Positions 27,011-35,863 of a stretch of DNA of 64,000 nt are shown here, piece after piece. Both the position numbers and the translations under genes were made by a program. The stretch is taken from the NCBI RefSeq assembly GCF_946480305.1, contig NZ_CAMLJQ010000010.1, forward strand, positions 1 through 64,000, in the 5' to 3' direction. Each line of letters opens with the position of its first letter. Position 1 is the stretch's first letter. Source of the DNA: an uncultured Caldimonas sp. (lineage in GTDB: Bacteria > Pseudomonadota > Gammaproteobacteria > Burkholderiales > Burkholderiaceae). The notes beneath the pieces were generated by a model, which had not been told where the DNA came from, made no database searches, and saw nothing but the letters and a program-made list of their open reading frames with translations.

Positions 27011-27954
27011 CGCGCCACCCCGAGATGCAGCAGGCTCAGCACGACCAGCCACAACAGCATCGTGCTGGCGACGAGCGCCAAGGCACGGGGCACGTCGCGC
27101 GCTTCGGGCGCCCGCCCTGCCCCCAGCACCGGCCGCATCTCGGTGCGGCCGTGATAGCGCGCAGGCCCGCCAAGCCGCACGCCGAGCGCGCCGGCACCGC
27201 TGGCCATCACCGGACCGGCGTTGGGGCTCTCCCACAGATGGGCCTGGTGCCGCCAGCACCACAGCGCGAGCTTCGTGTAGCCCAGCACCGCGTAGCTCAG
27301 CGCGGTGAGCCGCGCAGGCAGCCAGTTCAGCACGTCGTCGAGCCGCGCGGCGGCCCAGCCGAAGCGCAGGAAACGTTCGTCCTTGTAGCCCCACATCGCG
27401 TCGAGCGTGTTGGCCAGACGGTGCAGCAGCACGCCCGGCGCGCCGGCGAGGGCGAACCAGAACAGCGTCGCGAAGATTGCATCGCTGCCGTTCTCGAGTG
27501 CCGATTCGATCGCGGCGCCGGACACAGCCTGCACGTCGAGCTGCGTGCAGTCACGCGTGACGATGCACTGCACCGCCTCGCGCGCGGCGGCCAGGTCGTC
27601 GCCGCCCAGCGCCCGCTGTACCCGCGCCACATGTTCATGCAGGCTGCGCGCGCCGAGCGCCGCATACAACGCCACACCATCGACCAGCCAGTGCCATGCC
27701 TCGCCAGCCCACCACTGCACGGCGAGCAACAACAGCAACAGCGGCACCACCAGCAGCAGCACGGCCATCAGCCCTGCAAGGCGCGAGCCGCCCGCGCGGT
27801 TGAAGCGCGCCTCGACCCACTGCGCCAGGCGGCCAAAGCCCACCAGCGGGTGCCAGCGTCGCGGCTCGCCGAACGCCACATCGAGCCCGACGCCCAACAG
27901 CAGCGCCCAGGCCCAATGGGCATCGAACAGCGAAGGCAAGGTGGGGAAGTTCAT
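27007..27954 (-). CDS. cbiB: Adenosylcobinamide-phosphate synthase CbiB
   Basis: A 315-residue inner-membrane enzyme (CobD in Pseudomonas nomenclature) that joins aminopropanol phosphate to adenosylcobyric acid. It starts with the family motif [26 protein letters not shown], has several membrane helices (near 55-80, 155-175 and 200-215), and [23 protein letters not shown] near 240-262. It is first in the operon cbiB-cobC-btuF and divergent from cobQ, with 32 bases between the start codons. Confidence 0.95.
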   Translation of the reverse strand: MNFPTLPSLFDAHWAWALLLGVGLDVAFGEPRRWHPLVGFGRLAQWVEARFNRAGGSRLAGLMAVLLLVVPLLLLLLAVQWWAGEAWHWLVDGVALYAALGARSLHEHVARVQRALGGDDLAAAREAVQCIVTRDCTQLDVQAVSGAAIESALENGSDAIFATLFWFALAGAPGVLLHRLANTLDAMWGYKDERFLRFGWAAARLDDVLNWLPARLTALSYAVLGYTKLALWCWRHQAHLWESPNAGPVMASGAGALGVRLGGPARYHGRTEMRPVLGAGRAPEARDVPRALALVASTMLLWLVVLSLLHLGVAR

Positions 27955-27986
27955 GCGAGGCGAAACGGGAAATCATAATCCGGCCG

Positions 27987-29480
27987 ATGCCCTCTTCCTC
28001 GAGCTTCTACCGCACCTTCCACGGGACGCTGATGGTGCAAGGCTGCACCAGCGATGCCGGCAAGTCGACCCTGGTGGCCGCGCTCGGTCGCATCTTCCGC
28101 CGGCATGGCCGGCGCGTGGCGCCGTTCAAGCCACAGAACATGGCATTGAACTCGGCCGTCACGGCAGACGGTGGCGAGATCGGCCGTGCGCAGGCGCTGC
28201 AGGCCCAAGCGTGCGGGCTGGAGCCGCACACCGACATGAACCCGGTGCTGCTCAAGCCCAACAGCGACACCGGTGCGCAGGTCATCATCCAGGGCCGGGC
28301 CCGCTTCAATGCAGACGCCCTCGCCTATCACGAGTACAAGCCCCTCGCGATGCCCTACGTGCTGCAAAGCCACGAGCGCCTGCGTGCCGCGCACGAGGTG
28401 GTGCTGGTCGAAGGCGCAGGCAGCCCGGCCGAGGTGAACCTGCGTGACCGCGACATCGCCAACATGGGCTTTGCCGAAGCGGTGGACTGCCCGGTGATCC
28501 TGGTGGCCGACATCGACCGCGGCGGCGTGTTCGCGCACCTCGTCGGCACCCTCGCCTGCCTGAGCGAAAGTGAACAGCGCCGCATCCGGGGCTTCGTGAT
28601 CAACCGTTTCCGCGGCGACATCGCGTTGCTGGAGCCGGGTCTGCGTTGGCTGGAGCAACGCACCGGCAAGCCGGTGTTCGGTGTGCTGCCCTACCTGCAA
28701 GGCCTGGCGCTCGATGCCGAGGACGCGTTGCCCGCCACGATGCAGGACGGGCCGCGCCCGCAAGCGCGACTCAAGGTGGTGGTGCCGGTGCTGCCTCGCA
28801 TCTCCAACCACACCGACTTCGACGCGCTGCGTCTGCACCCGCAGGTGGAACTGGTGTTCGCCGGCCCGGGCCGGCGCCTGCCGGGTGCCGACCTGATCGT
28901 GCTGCCCGGCAGCAAAAGCGTGCAGGCCGACTTGCAGGCGCTGCGAGAGCAAGGCTGGGACAGCGACCTGCTGCGCCACCTGCGTCATGGCGGCAAGATG
29001 ATCGGCATTTGCGGCGGGTTGCAGATGCTGGGGCGCCGCTTGCACGACCCGGCGGGCATCGAGGGAGCCGTGGGCTCGATGGCCGGTCTGGGTCTGCTCG
29101 ATCTCGAAACCGTGCTCCGGCCTGAGAAACAGCTGCGGCGCGTGCAAGGCCGTCTTTCGTGGGTCGACGCCCGCATCGAAGGCTACGAGATCCACGCGGG
29201 CGTCAGCACCGGGCCCGCGTTCGAACACCCCGCGCTCGAACTCGACGGCCAACCCGAGGGGGTGCTCGATCCTGCCGGGCAGATCCTCGCCACCTACGTG
29301 CATGGCCTGTTCGACACGCCGCAAGCCGTGCAGGCCCTGCTGCGGTGGGCCGGCCTGGAGGATGCCGGCAGCAACGACCTGAACGCGCTGCGCGAGCAGA
29401 ACCTGGAGCGGCTGGCCGACGCGACCGAGGCAGCGCTGTCGCAGCAGCCGCTGTGCGCGGCTTTCAGTCCACGGGGATGA
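27987..29480 (+). CDS. cobQ: Cobyric acid synthase
   Basis: A 497-residue ATP- and glutamine-dependent amidotransferase that amidates four carboxylates of adenosylcobyrinate a,c-diamide. The N-terminal dethiobiotin-synthetase-like ATPase domain has [17 protein letters not shown] near 19-35 and [13 protein letters not shown]. The C-terminal class I-type glutaminase domain has Cys342 in [10 protein letters not shown] and His439 in YVHGLFD. The region upstream is short, with TCATAAT as a possible -10, so it may share a divergent promoter with cbiB. Confidence 0.96.
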   Translation: MPSSSSFYRTFHGTLMVQGCTSDAGKSTLVAALGRIFRRHGRRVAPFKPQNMALNSAVTADGGEIGRAQALQAQACGLEPHTDMNPVLLKPNSDTGAQVIIQGRARFNADALAYHEYKPLAMPYVLQSHERLRAAHEVVLVEGAGSPAEVNLRDRDIANMGFAEAVDCPVILVADIDRGGVFAHLVGTLACLSESEQRRIRGFVINRFRGDIALLEPGLRWLEQRTGKPVFGVLPYLQGLALDAEDALPATMQDGPRPQARLKVVVPVLPRISNHTDFDALRLHPQVELVFAGPGRRLPGADLIVLPGSKSVQADLQALREQGWDSDLLRHLRHGGKMIGICGGLQMLGRRLHDPAGIEGAVGSMAGLGLLDLETVLRPEKQLRRVQGRLSWVDARIEGYEIHAGVSTGPAFEHPALELDGQPEGVLDPAGQILATYVHGLFDTPQAVQALLRWAGLEDAGSNDLNALREQNLERLADATEAALSQQPLCAAFSPRG

Positions 29481-29562
29481 AGAGCGTGGAAAGCGTCACT
29501 GCCGCCGGCTCGCTGCTTGTGCCATAGTGACGCGATCGCCACATCGCCGTTCGCTTCCTGCC

Positions 29563-29844
29563 GTGATCGAGAAGAGCTTCGCCGCCACCGTGCTGGCCGT
29601 CTGCGTCGTCATGCTGCTGCGCATGGTGATCGGCGAACGACGCCGGCATCGGATGGACACGGTGGCCCTGCGCCTCTGGGGCGGCTGCCGACGCACGGTG
29701 CTGCGCGCCTGGAACTGGTGGCCGTCACGACGCCAGGCCGCCAAGGTGGCCGATGAAGCGATCCGCCGCGCGCGCAGCGAAGGCGAATGGGACGGCAACG
29801 TCTACCGCCCGAGAAGCTTTCGCAAACCCCGCAAGCCCCACTGA
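29563..29844 (+). CDS. Small basic membrane protein, conserved type, unknown function
   Basis: A 93-residue protein with one hydrophobic helix near the N-terminus (FAATVLAVCVVMLLRMVIG), then a strongly basic tail containing VADEAIRRAR and ending RPRSFRKPRKPH. The frame is open from GTG 29527; GTG at 29563 is preferred because the protein then begins MIEKSFAATV just before the helix. No Shine-Dalgarno is clear. It stands alone between cobQ and a terminator. The function is unknown; it is probably anchored in the inner membrane with the basic tail in the cytoplasm. Confidence 0.7.
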   Translation: MIEKSFAATVLAVCVVMLLRMVIGERRRHRMDTVALRLWGGCRRTVLRAWNWWPSRRQAAKVADEAIRRARSEGEWDGNVYRPRSFRKPRKPH

Positions 29845-29867
29845 GCGCATCGCGAAGTGCTCAAGGA

Positions 29868-29891
29868 AAACGGCGCCCTCGGGCGCCGTTT
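29868..29891. terminator. Bidirectional intrinsic terminator
   Basis: AAACGGCGCCC (29868-29878) and GGGCGCCGTTT (29881-29891) form a perfect 11-bp hairpin. It is preceded by A-rich and followed by T-containing sequence, so it can stop transcripts from the small membrane protein gene (+) and from the M28 peptidase gene (-). Confidence 0.85.
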
Positions 29892-29910
29892 CTCATGCGT
29901 GCATCGGATT

Positions 29911-31533
29911 TCAGCGATGCAGGCCGCGGTGCTCGTGGAACTTCTCCTTCGAGGCGGAGAACTTGCCCTTGCCCTGCTTCATGCGCTTGCCGCCCTTGCG
30001 CTCCTTCTCCATCGCGTAGTAGAGCGTGGCATAGGCCACCGCGTCGGAGTTCACGTCGAGCGCGAACAGGTTGACGTTCTGCATGTTGTCGCAAGCCTGG
30101 TGGTAGCACGGGTCATAGGCTTCCCCGGCCGTGCCGCCCCACAGTACCGCCTCTTCTTCGGTCTTCACCCCTTCGGCACCCGTGAACAGGCCGCCGGCGG
30201 CTATGCCTTCGTCCATGAACGGGCCGTAGTCGGAGCGGCCGTCGAAGTCCGTGCCCTTGGTCGGCAGCCCGCGCCAGTCGAAGTAGCGCTCGAAGGTCTT
30301 CTCGATCTCGTCCGAGCGACCCGGGCCAGGGCCGGCACCCGTGGCGTCGGAATCGTCACCGTCATAGACGAAGAAGACATGGTTGGGCGAACCGATCATG
30401 TCGAAGTTGAGGTACAGCGAAATGCGGTCCTTCTCGTCCTGGGTCAGGTTCTCGACATAGTGGGTGGCACCGACCAGCCCGGACTCCTCGGCGCCCCACA
30501 ACGCGAAGCGCACCTTGTTGCGCGGCTTGACCTTGGCCATCTGCACAGCGGTCTCGAGGATCGCTGCCGCACCGGAGCCGTTGTCGTTGATGCCCGGGCC
30601 CTCGTTCACCGAGTCGAGGTGGGCACCGACCATCACGACCTTGCCGGCATCGCCATGCCGCGATTCGGCGATCACGTTGCTGGTGGTCGCAAGGCCGCGG
30701 AAGGTCTCGGTCTTCAGGTGCAACACGAGCCCCGCGGTTGCGGCAAGCTGCTGCCCGATTGCCTGCGACACGCCGGTCACCGGGATGTCCAGCGTGAAGT
30801 CGGCGCCCAGGGTGCCGTTCAGGTCTTCCGGTACGTTGTTGTAGATCACCACGCCCGCCGCTCCGGCCGCGTGCGCATTGGTCGCCTTCTGCGCAAACGT
30901 GCACTCGCCCCGACTGATGAGTGCAATATGCCCCGCCGTGAAGCCGGCGAAGTCAGCAGGCGCACAACCGGTGACGGCACCGCTCGGTGCGCTGACGGGT
31001 GCCGTCACGTCACCGCTGCCGGAATACGACAACACGTGGTTGTCGATGGCTCCGCCGGGTGCCGGCGCGACCTGCTCAAGCACGGTGGGCGACACCTGCA
31101 CGAAGGTCTGGAACTGGAACTCCTGCCGTGTGACCAGATAGCCGGCGTTGCGGAACACCCGCTCGGCATAGGCGGCCGACAAGTCGTATCCGCGCGTGCC
31201 GGACGCCCGGTGTCCGTTGTTGGCATCTGCGATGTTCTGCAAGGCCTGCTGGTGCTTGCGCACGTTCTCCACCCGCACGCACTCGAGCAGCTTGCGGACC
31301 GTGTTGTTGACGCGCTGTTCGCATCGGCGCCACGGGTCCGGATCGTGCCGCTGCGCCTGTTCGACTTCGCCCTCGGCTGCTTCGAGCAGTTCAAGGTCCG
31401 TCTCGGCCGCTGTTTCCACGCTGCCGTCGTCACCGCCACCGCCGCAACCGGCCAGGACGAGCGCCACGGCAGAGAACGAGGCACCCAGCCATGTTCTCAG
31501 TCTGTTGTTGGGACAAGCGAGAGTTCGCTGCAT
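29911..31533 (-). CDS. M28 family zinc aminopeptidase lipoprotein with PA domain
   Basis: A 540-residue exported metallopeptidase. The signal ends with a lipobox (VALVLAGC) followed by glycines. A protease-associated (PA) domain lies at about 150-270 (GHIALISRGECTFAQKATNAHAAGAAGVVIYNN). The M28 catalytic domain has zinc ligands in VGAHLDSVNEGPGINDNGSG, the EES pair in WGAEESGLVGA, an Asp in FDMIGSP and a late His in DPCYHQACDN. It probably releases N-terminal amino acids from peptides at the outer membrane. AGGAG lies seven bases before the ATG at 31533. The C-terminus is lysine-rich. Confidence 0.9.
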   Translation of the reverse strand: MQRTLACPNNRLRTWLGASFSAVALVLAGCGGGGDDGSVETAAETDLELLEAAEGEVEQAQRHDPDPWRRCEQRVNNTVRKLLECVRVENVRKHQQALQNIADANNGHRASGTRGYDLSAAYAERVFRNAGYLVTRQEFQFQTFVQVSPTVLEQVAPAPGGAIDNHVLSYSGSGDVTAPVSAPSGAVTGCAPADFAGFTAGHIALISRGECTFAQKATNAHAAGAAGVVIYNNVPEDLNGTLGADFTLDIPVTGVSQAIGQQLAATAGLVLHLKTETFRGLATTSNVIAESRHGDAGKVVMVGAHLDSVNEGPGINDNGSGAAAILETAVQMAKVKPRNKVRFALWGAEESGLVGATHYVENLTQDEKDRISLYLNFDMIGSPNHVFFVYDGDDSDATGAGPGPGRSDEIEKTFERYFDWRGLPTKGTDFDGRSDYGPFMDEGIAAGGLFTGAEGVKTEEEAVLWGGTAGEAYDPCYHQACDNMQNVNLFALDVNSDAVAYATLYYAMEKERKGGKRMKQGKGKFSASKEKFHEHRGLHR

Positions 31534-31616
31534 TCCATGTCTCCTACGTGTGTTGACGTTAAGACCGCTCCGCACGTCGTGCGTGCGTCGCTGGCCGAGC
31601 CAGTATCTGGAGCGTT

Positions 31617-31630
31617 CGAACGGTCGTTCG
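31617..31630. promoter_or_regulatory. Perfect palindrome, TetR-operator-like
   Basis: CGAACGGTCGTTCG (CGAACG-GT-CGTTCG) is a perfect palindrome, overlapped at its left by a second one, CGTTCGAACG at 31613-31622. It lies between the divergent M28 peptidase and MurA-like genes. The spacing and size resemble TetR-family operators. No TetR gene is in the window, so the binder would be encoded elsewhere. Confidence 0.45.
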
Positions 31631-31775
31631 TTATGAATCGGTAACGCGGGCAGTAACTGCTGGCAAGAAGGTTTTCCAAACCGCGATGCGCCTGTCAGTT
31701 CACACAGGCTTCATGTCGACTTCACCCCATCGCCGGACACTGCGCCGCGTTCACCCACCACATGCAGGAGTCCGG

Positions 31776-33077
31776 ATGTCCAACCTCATCGTCCACGGCG
31801 GCACGCCGCTCGTCGGCAAGATCCTTCCCTCGGCCAACAAGAACGCCGTGCTGCCCGTCCTGTGCGCCACGCTGCTGACGCGCGAGCCGGTGCGCCTGAA
31901 GCGCGTTCCAGAGATCACCGACGTGAAGAAGATCCTCGAGGTGTTTCGCGCCCTGGGCAGCTCCGTGCAGGTGGACTTTGCGCGCGGCGTGCTCGACATC
32001 CAGCACCGCCACACGCTGTTCGATGAAAAGCGCCACCGGCTGCCCGAGGCGATGCGCTCGTCGGTCATGCTGGTGCCGCCGCTGCTGGCTCGATTCGGCA
32101 GTGCGCGCATCGAAAACGACGTCCAGGGCTGCACGCTCGGCGTGCGCGAGATCGACCCGCACGTCGAGGTGTTCGAGCGCTTTGGCGCGCGCATCGAGCG
32201 CAGGGCCGACGCGCTCATCGTGCGCAGCAACGGCCCGCTGCATGCCACGCAGCACTGGCTCGACTACGCCTCCGTCACCACCACCGAGAACTTCGTGCTG
32301 TGCGCTGCGCTGGCTTCAGGTACTTCGACCTTGATGAACGCCGCGTCGGAACCGCATGTGCAGGAGTTCTGCGAGTTCATGAAGCGCATGGGGGCGCGCA
32401 TCGAAGGCGTGGGCACCTCGCGCCTGACGATCACGGGGGTCGACTCGCTCGGCGGCTGCGAGTTCACGTTCGCCGAAGACTTCCACGAGATCGTGACGTT
32501 CCTCGCGCTCGGCGCGATCACCGGCGGCGACGTTCGCGTCAAGAACTCCACGCCCGAGCAATTCCCGCTGATCGACCGCACGTTTGCCAAGTTCGGCATC
32601 CACGTCACCCACGAGGCGGGCTGGTCACGCGCCCGGCTCGACGGCCCGTTGAAGGTGCGCGAGCCGTTCACCACCAACATGCTGCAGAAGGTGGAGGCAG
32701 CACCCTGGCCCTACCTGCCGGTCGACCTGTTGCCGATCTTCGTGGCGCTGGGCGTGCGCGCGCACGGAAGCATGATGTTCTGGAACAAGGTCTACGACGG
32801 TGCGATGGGCTGGACCTCGGAGCTTTCCAAGTTCGGCGCCCACGCCTTCCTGTCGGACCCGCACCGGCTCGTCACCTTCGGCGGCAAGCCATTGGTGCCC
32901 GCCGAGGTGGACAGCCCCTACATCATCCGGGTCGCGATCGCGCTGCTCATGGTGGCAGCGGGCATCGAGGGCCGCTCGGTGATCCGAAATGCAGCGCCCA
33001 TCCGTCGCGCACACCCGCGCTTCGTCGAAAACCTGTGCCAGCTTGGCGCGCGCATCGAGTGGGAAGGCGGCCAATAG
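31776..33077 (+). CDS. MurA-like enolpyruvyl transferase
   Basis: A 433-residue EPSP-synthase-fold protein of the UDP-N-acetylglucosamine 1-carboxyvinyltransferase family. MurA catalyses the first committed step of peptidoglycan synthesis. Key residues are kept: Lys22-Asn23 in SANKNAVLPV, Cys119 in VQGCTLG (family PGGCAIG) and an Asp in LPVDLLP. The sequence is noticeably divergent from standard MurA around these motifs and stands alone, not near hisG or the cell-wall genes where the housekeeping copy usually lies. It may be a second, specialised copy. GCAGGAG precedes the ATG. A murA symbol is withheld because of the divergence. Confidence 0.8.
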   Translation: MSNLIVHGGTPLVGKILPSANKNAVLPVLCATLLTREPVRLKRVPEITDVKKILEVFRALGSSVQVDFARGVLDIQHRHTLFDEKRHRLPEAMRSSVMLVPPLLARFGSARIENDVQGCTLGVREIDPHVEVFERFGARIERRADALIVRSNGPLHATQHWLDYASVTTTENFVLCAALASGTSTLMNAASEPHVQEFCEFMKRMGARIEGVGTSRLTITGVDSLGGCEFTFAEDFHEIVTFLALGAITGGDVRVKNSTPEQFPLIDRTFAKFGIHVTHEAGWSRARLDGPLKVREPFTTNMLQKVEAAPWPYLPVDLLPIFVALGVRAHGSMMFWNKVYDGAMGWTSELSKFGAHAFLSDPHRLVTFGGKPLVPAEVDSPYIIRVAIALLMVAAGIEGRSVIRNAAPIRRAHPRFVENLCQLGARIEWEGGQ

Positions 33078-33155
33078 AGATCTACGAATTTCCACAGTTG
33101 ACGACAACGGCCACCCTCGGATACTCGTGCGCATCCTTCCCCCTCGGAGACTCGC

Positions 33156-33647
33156 ATGGAGCAAGTGGCAGCGCAGCAGCAGCACCGGTGGCTGCAGCAG
33201 ATGGTGGGTGACTGGACATACCAGGGCGAGGCGGCTCAGGCCGAGCCCGGCAAGCCGGTCGAGACATGGAGCGGCGCCGAGCAGGTGCGCATGCTCGGCG
33301 AGATCTGGGTGATCTGCGAGGCCAGCGGGGAGATGCCGGGCGGCGGCACCGCGTCTTCCCAGCTGGTGCTCGGCTACGATCCAGGGAGGTCGCGCTTCAC
33401 CGGCACGTTCATCGGCTCGATGATGACCCACCTGTGGGTTTACGACGAAGGCGAACTGGATGCCGAGGGCCGCGTGCTGACCATGCATGCAGACGGGCCG
33501 GACTTCACCGACCCCGGCAAGATGCGGCGCTACCGCGATGTGTTCACGATCAAGAACGCCGACGAACGGCTGCTCGAAGCCTACCTCCAGGGCGACGACG
33601 GGCAGTGGCAACCGATGATGCGCAACACCTACCGGCGCAACAGGTAG
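33156..33647 (+). CDS. DUF1579 family protein
   Basis: A 163-residue cytoplasmic protein of the DUF1579 family: HRWLQQMVGDWTYQGEA at the N-terminus, SQLVLGYDPGRSRFTGTFIGSMMTHLWVYDEGEL in the middle, and a calycin-like all-beta pattern with RYRDVFTIKNADERLLEAYL. The function of the family is not established. It starts 78 bases after the MurA-like gene on the same strand and ends one base from the convergent metallophosphoesterase stop. Confidence 0.8.
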   Translation: MEQVAAQQQHRWLQQMVGDWTYQGEAAQAEPGKPVETWSGAEQVRMLGEIWVICEASGEMPGGGTASSQLVLGYDPGRSRFTGTFIGSMMTHLWVYDEGELDAEGRVLTMHADGPDFTDPGKMRRYRDVFTIKNADERLLEAYLQGDDGQWQPMMRNTYRRNR

Positions 33648-33648
33648 A

Positions 33649-34404
33649 TCACGCCTTCGCCTCGTCCTCGACTGCCGGCACATCAAAGATGCGGAAGGCC
33701 GGTTGGTCGGGGTAGGAGCGTTGCAGCAACGGCTTTGCCACGTTGTAGACCGGAATGTCGTTGACGGTGCGACCCTCCGGGTGCCCGCGGTGCGCATGGC
33801 CATGGAACACCGCTGCCACGGGGTAATGGATCAAAGGGTCCTCGAGCCGGCTGGTGCCGAGGAAGGCGAAGATCTCGACCGGTTCGCCCTGCACCGTGCC
33901 GACGATCGGCGAGTAATGCAGCAATGCGATGCGTTGCGGCGTGCGCAGCTTGGCGAGCGCCGTCTCGAGCTTCAGCGCCTCCTGGAGTGCCTCGTTGACG
34001 AAGGACTTGATGACCCCCTCGCCCCACGGACCGAGGGCATGGCGGCCATACCCGCCGCAAAAGCCCTTCGCCCCGGCGATGCCGACGCCGTGCACCTCGC
34101 AGGCCTCGCCGTCGAGCACCGTCACCCCGGCCTCGGTGAGGATCTTGCGCACGGCATCCGGCTGGCCGGATTCGAAATCATGGTTGCCGAGCACCGCAAC
34201 GATCGGCACCTCCGCCGCCGCCAGTTCTTCGGCCAGCACGTGCGCCTCTTCGGGCAGGCCGTAGTCGGTGAGGTCGCCGCACAGCAACAGCGCGTCGGCC
34301 ATCTCGGCCGCCTGCGAGAACAGCCCTCTGAGCGTGCCGGCCGAATCCTTCTTGCAATGAAGGTCGCCTACCGCCGCGAAGCGGACCTTGCCCTGTAAGA
34401 CCAT
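33649..34404 (-). CDS. Calcineurin-like metallophosphoesterase
   Basis: A 251-residue cytoplasmic metallophosphoesterase. The dinuclear metal motifs appear in order: GDLH near 14-17, GDLTDYG, GNHDFESG, and GHAH in VFHGHAHRGHPEG. The substrate is not determined; relatives act on cyclic nucleotides, nucleic acid ends or phosphoproteins. It is divergent from a nucleotidyltransferase with about 165 bases between starts. GGAAAGGA precedes the ATG. Confidence 0.88.
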   Translation of the reverse strand: MVLQGKVRFAAVGDLHCKKDSAGTLRGLFSQAAEMADALLLCGDLTDYGLPEEAHVLAEELAAAEVPIVAVLGNHDFESGQPDAVRKILTEAGVTVLDGEACEVHGVGIAGAKGFCGGYGRHALGPWGEGVIKSFVNEALQEALKLETALAKLRTPQRIALLHYSPIVGTVQGEPVEIFAFLGTSRLEDPLIHYPVAAVFHGHAHRGHPEGRTVNDIPVYNVAKPLLQRSYPDQPAFRIFDVPAVEDEAKA

Positions 34405-34568
34405 GTACTGTCCTTTCCTTGTAAAACGCGGCGCGGCCAGGTAGGAAACGCCTCGCAAGCCGGCGCCTGCGCTGGGCAAGGGCCCTTCTTCTCGGCGCCA
34501 TCCCTCGGGCCTCGTGAAGGCACGCCGTTTGCGTCAGTGGAGCAATCAGCATTCCTCAAGCAGTTGCC

Positions 34569-35396
34569 ATGTCACAAGCGCCCCTGACGCCTCCTTCCTG
34601 CGAAGACATCACTGACGAACTTGCCGCGTTTTACCGGCACGTGCTGGAAACCCTGGACGCGGCGGGCGTGCCCTTCCTTGTGGGAGGGGCATATGCCTTC
34701 GCGTGCTGCACGGGCATCGAGCGGCAGACGAAGGATCTGGACCTGTTCCTGCGACGCAGCGACTACGAGCGCGCGGAGCAGGCGCTGCGTGAGGCGGGCT
34801 ACGACACCCGTCTGGCCTACCCGCACTGGCTGGCCAAGGCGTATGCGGGCGATGACTTTATCGACCTCATCTTCAACTCCGGCAACGGCGTGACGGAAGT
34901 CGACGACGACTGGTTCAAGCACGCCGGCGAAGTGGAGCTGCTGGGCCACCGGGTGAAGGTGTCACCGGTCGAGGAGATGCTGTGGTCCAAGGCCTTCATC
35001 ATGGAGCGGGAGCGCTACGACGGCGCCGACGTCGCGCACCTGCTGAAGGCCCGCGCGCACGACATCGACTGGCACCGGCTGCTCGAGCGCTTCGGCAGCC
35101 ACTGGCGGGTGCTGATGAGCCACCTCGTGCTGTTCGGCTTCATCTACCCGGACGAACGCGCGCTGATTCCCGCTTGGGTCATGAAGCGGCTGCTCGATCG
35201 CACGCGACAGGAACTGGACACGCTGCCGCCGCAGGACAAGGTCTGTGAAGGCACGCTGCTGTCACGCGAGCAATACCTCACGGACGTGGAGCAGCAGGGC
35301 TACCAGGATGGACGCGCCGCGCCGCATGGCACGATGACCGAGGAACAGATCGCCATCTGGACGGATGCGATCCCCACACGACAGGAAGCGCACTGA
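34569..35396 (+). CDS. Nucleotidyltransferase-fold protein
   Basis: A 275-residue protein with the polymerase-beta-like nucleotidyltransferase core: GVPFLVGGAYAFACCTGIER with the GG motif, then QTKDLDLFLR giving the two metal-binding acids, and a later acid in DDFIDLIFNSGNG. Residues 130-200 form a helical region (EMLWSKAFIMERERYDGADVAHLLK) seen in related DUF-type nucleotidyltransferases. It may transfer nucleotides to a small molecule or macromolecule. It is divergent from the metallophosphoesterase, so a modify/remove pair is conceivable. There is no antitoxin-like small gene beside it. Confidence 0.75.
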   Translation: MSQAPLTPPSCEDITDELAAFYRHVLETLDAAGVPFLVGGAYAFACCTGIERQTKDLDLFLRRSDYERAEQALREAGYDTRLAYPHWLAKAYAGDDFIDLIFNSGNGVTEVDDDWFKHAGEVELLGHRVKVSPVEEMLWSKAFIMERERYDGADVAHLLKARAHDIDWHRLLERFGSHWRVLMSHLVLFGFIYPDERALIPAWVMKRLLDRTRQELDTLPPQDKVCEGTLLSREQYLTDVEQQGYQDGRAAPHGTMTEEQIAIWTDAIPTRQEAH

Positions 35397-35487
35397 AGCG
35401 CCGCGCTCCCTTCCTCTGTCACGAGACAGACAGCCCTCAGCGTCGCCCCGCCCACGAAGCTGCTCCAGACAGAGCGGCATCGCATCA

Positions 35488-35582
35488 GACGGCAGGGCGC
35501 GCAGTCGCGGGACGTAAAGGAGGAGGCGCCGGTCGCAAGGCCGGCGCCGGGGGACAGTCCCGCGACTGCGCGCCCTGCCGTC
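35488..35582. repeat. Perfect 26-bp inverted repeat enclosing an inner hairpin
   Basis: Bases 35488-35513 and 35557-35582 are exact inverse complements over 26 bp, an unusually long perfect stem. The 43 bases between hold a second hairpin, GGCGCCGG (35525-35532) against CCGGCGCC (35541-35548), and the purine run AAAGGAGGAGG. No reading frame of note exists in it. It lies 90 bases after the nucleotidyltransferase stop. It may be a miniature inverted-repeat element, a strong transcript-end structure or a structured RNA. Outside the repeat the gap to 35787 shows nothing recognisable. Confidence 0.85.
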
Positions 35583-35787
35583 CGCCCCGCCAGCCTGGCG
35601 TTCTCCCCACCCACCTCCTGCGTACGCCAGGCCATCATCGCCACTGCCATGGTGGATGGACCTCGTGAACATTCGGCGGGGATCGCCCCCGTACCCGTTA
35701 CGGGGAAGTCCGCCCGCCATGAGACATACCTCACAACTGCCGCGCCCCCTATACCCAAGGACGGTCCCATATGAAATTTCTACGCAA

Positions 35788-35817
35788 TTGACACCCCCAG
35801 GTGGCCGCTTCTATAAC
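35788..35817 (+). promoter_or_regulatory. Sigma-70 promoter of the YcbK-like gene
   Basis: A consensus TTGACA at 35788-35793 and TATAAC at 35812-35817 are separated by 18 bases. The predicted start of transcription near 35824 rules out the in-frame codon at 35801 and supports GTG 35864 as the start of the following gene. Confidence 0.75.
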
Positions 35818-35863
35818 TTCGCCTTCGCCCTCCTGCCCACCCCTCCTTGCCATTGCCCTTGCC

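Noticed and set aside
34569..35396. MNT/HEPN or AbiE-type toxin-antitoxin system
   Set aside because: The nucleotidyltransferase has no adjacent HEPN or AbiEi-like gene on its strand; the only partner is a divergent metallophosphoesterase, so a toxin-antitoxin label is not supported.
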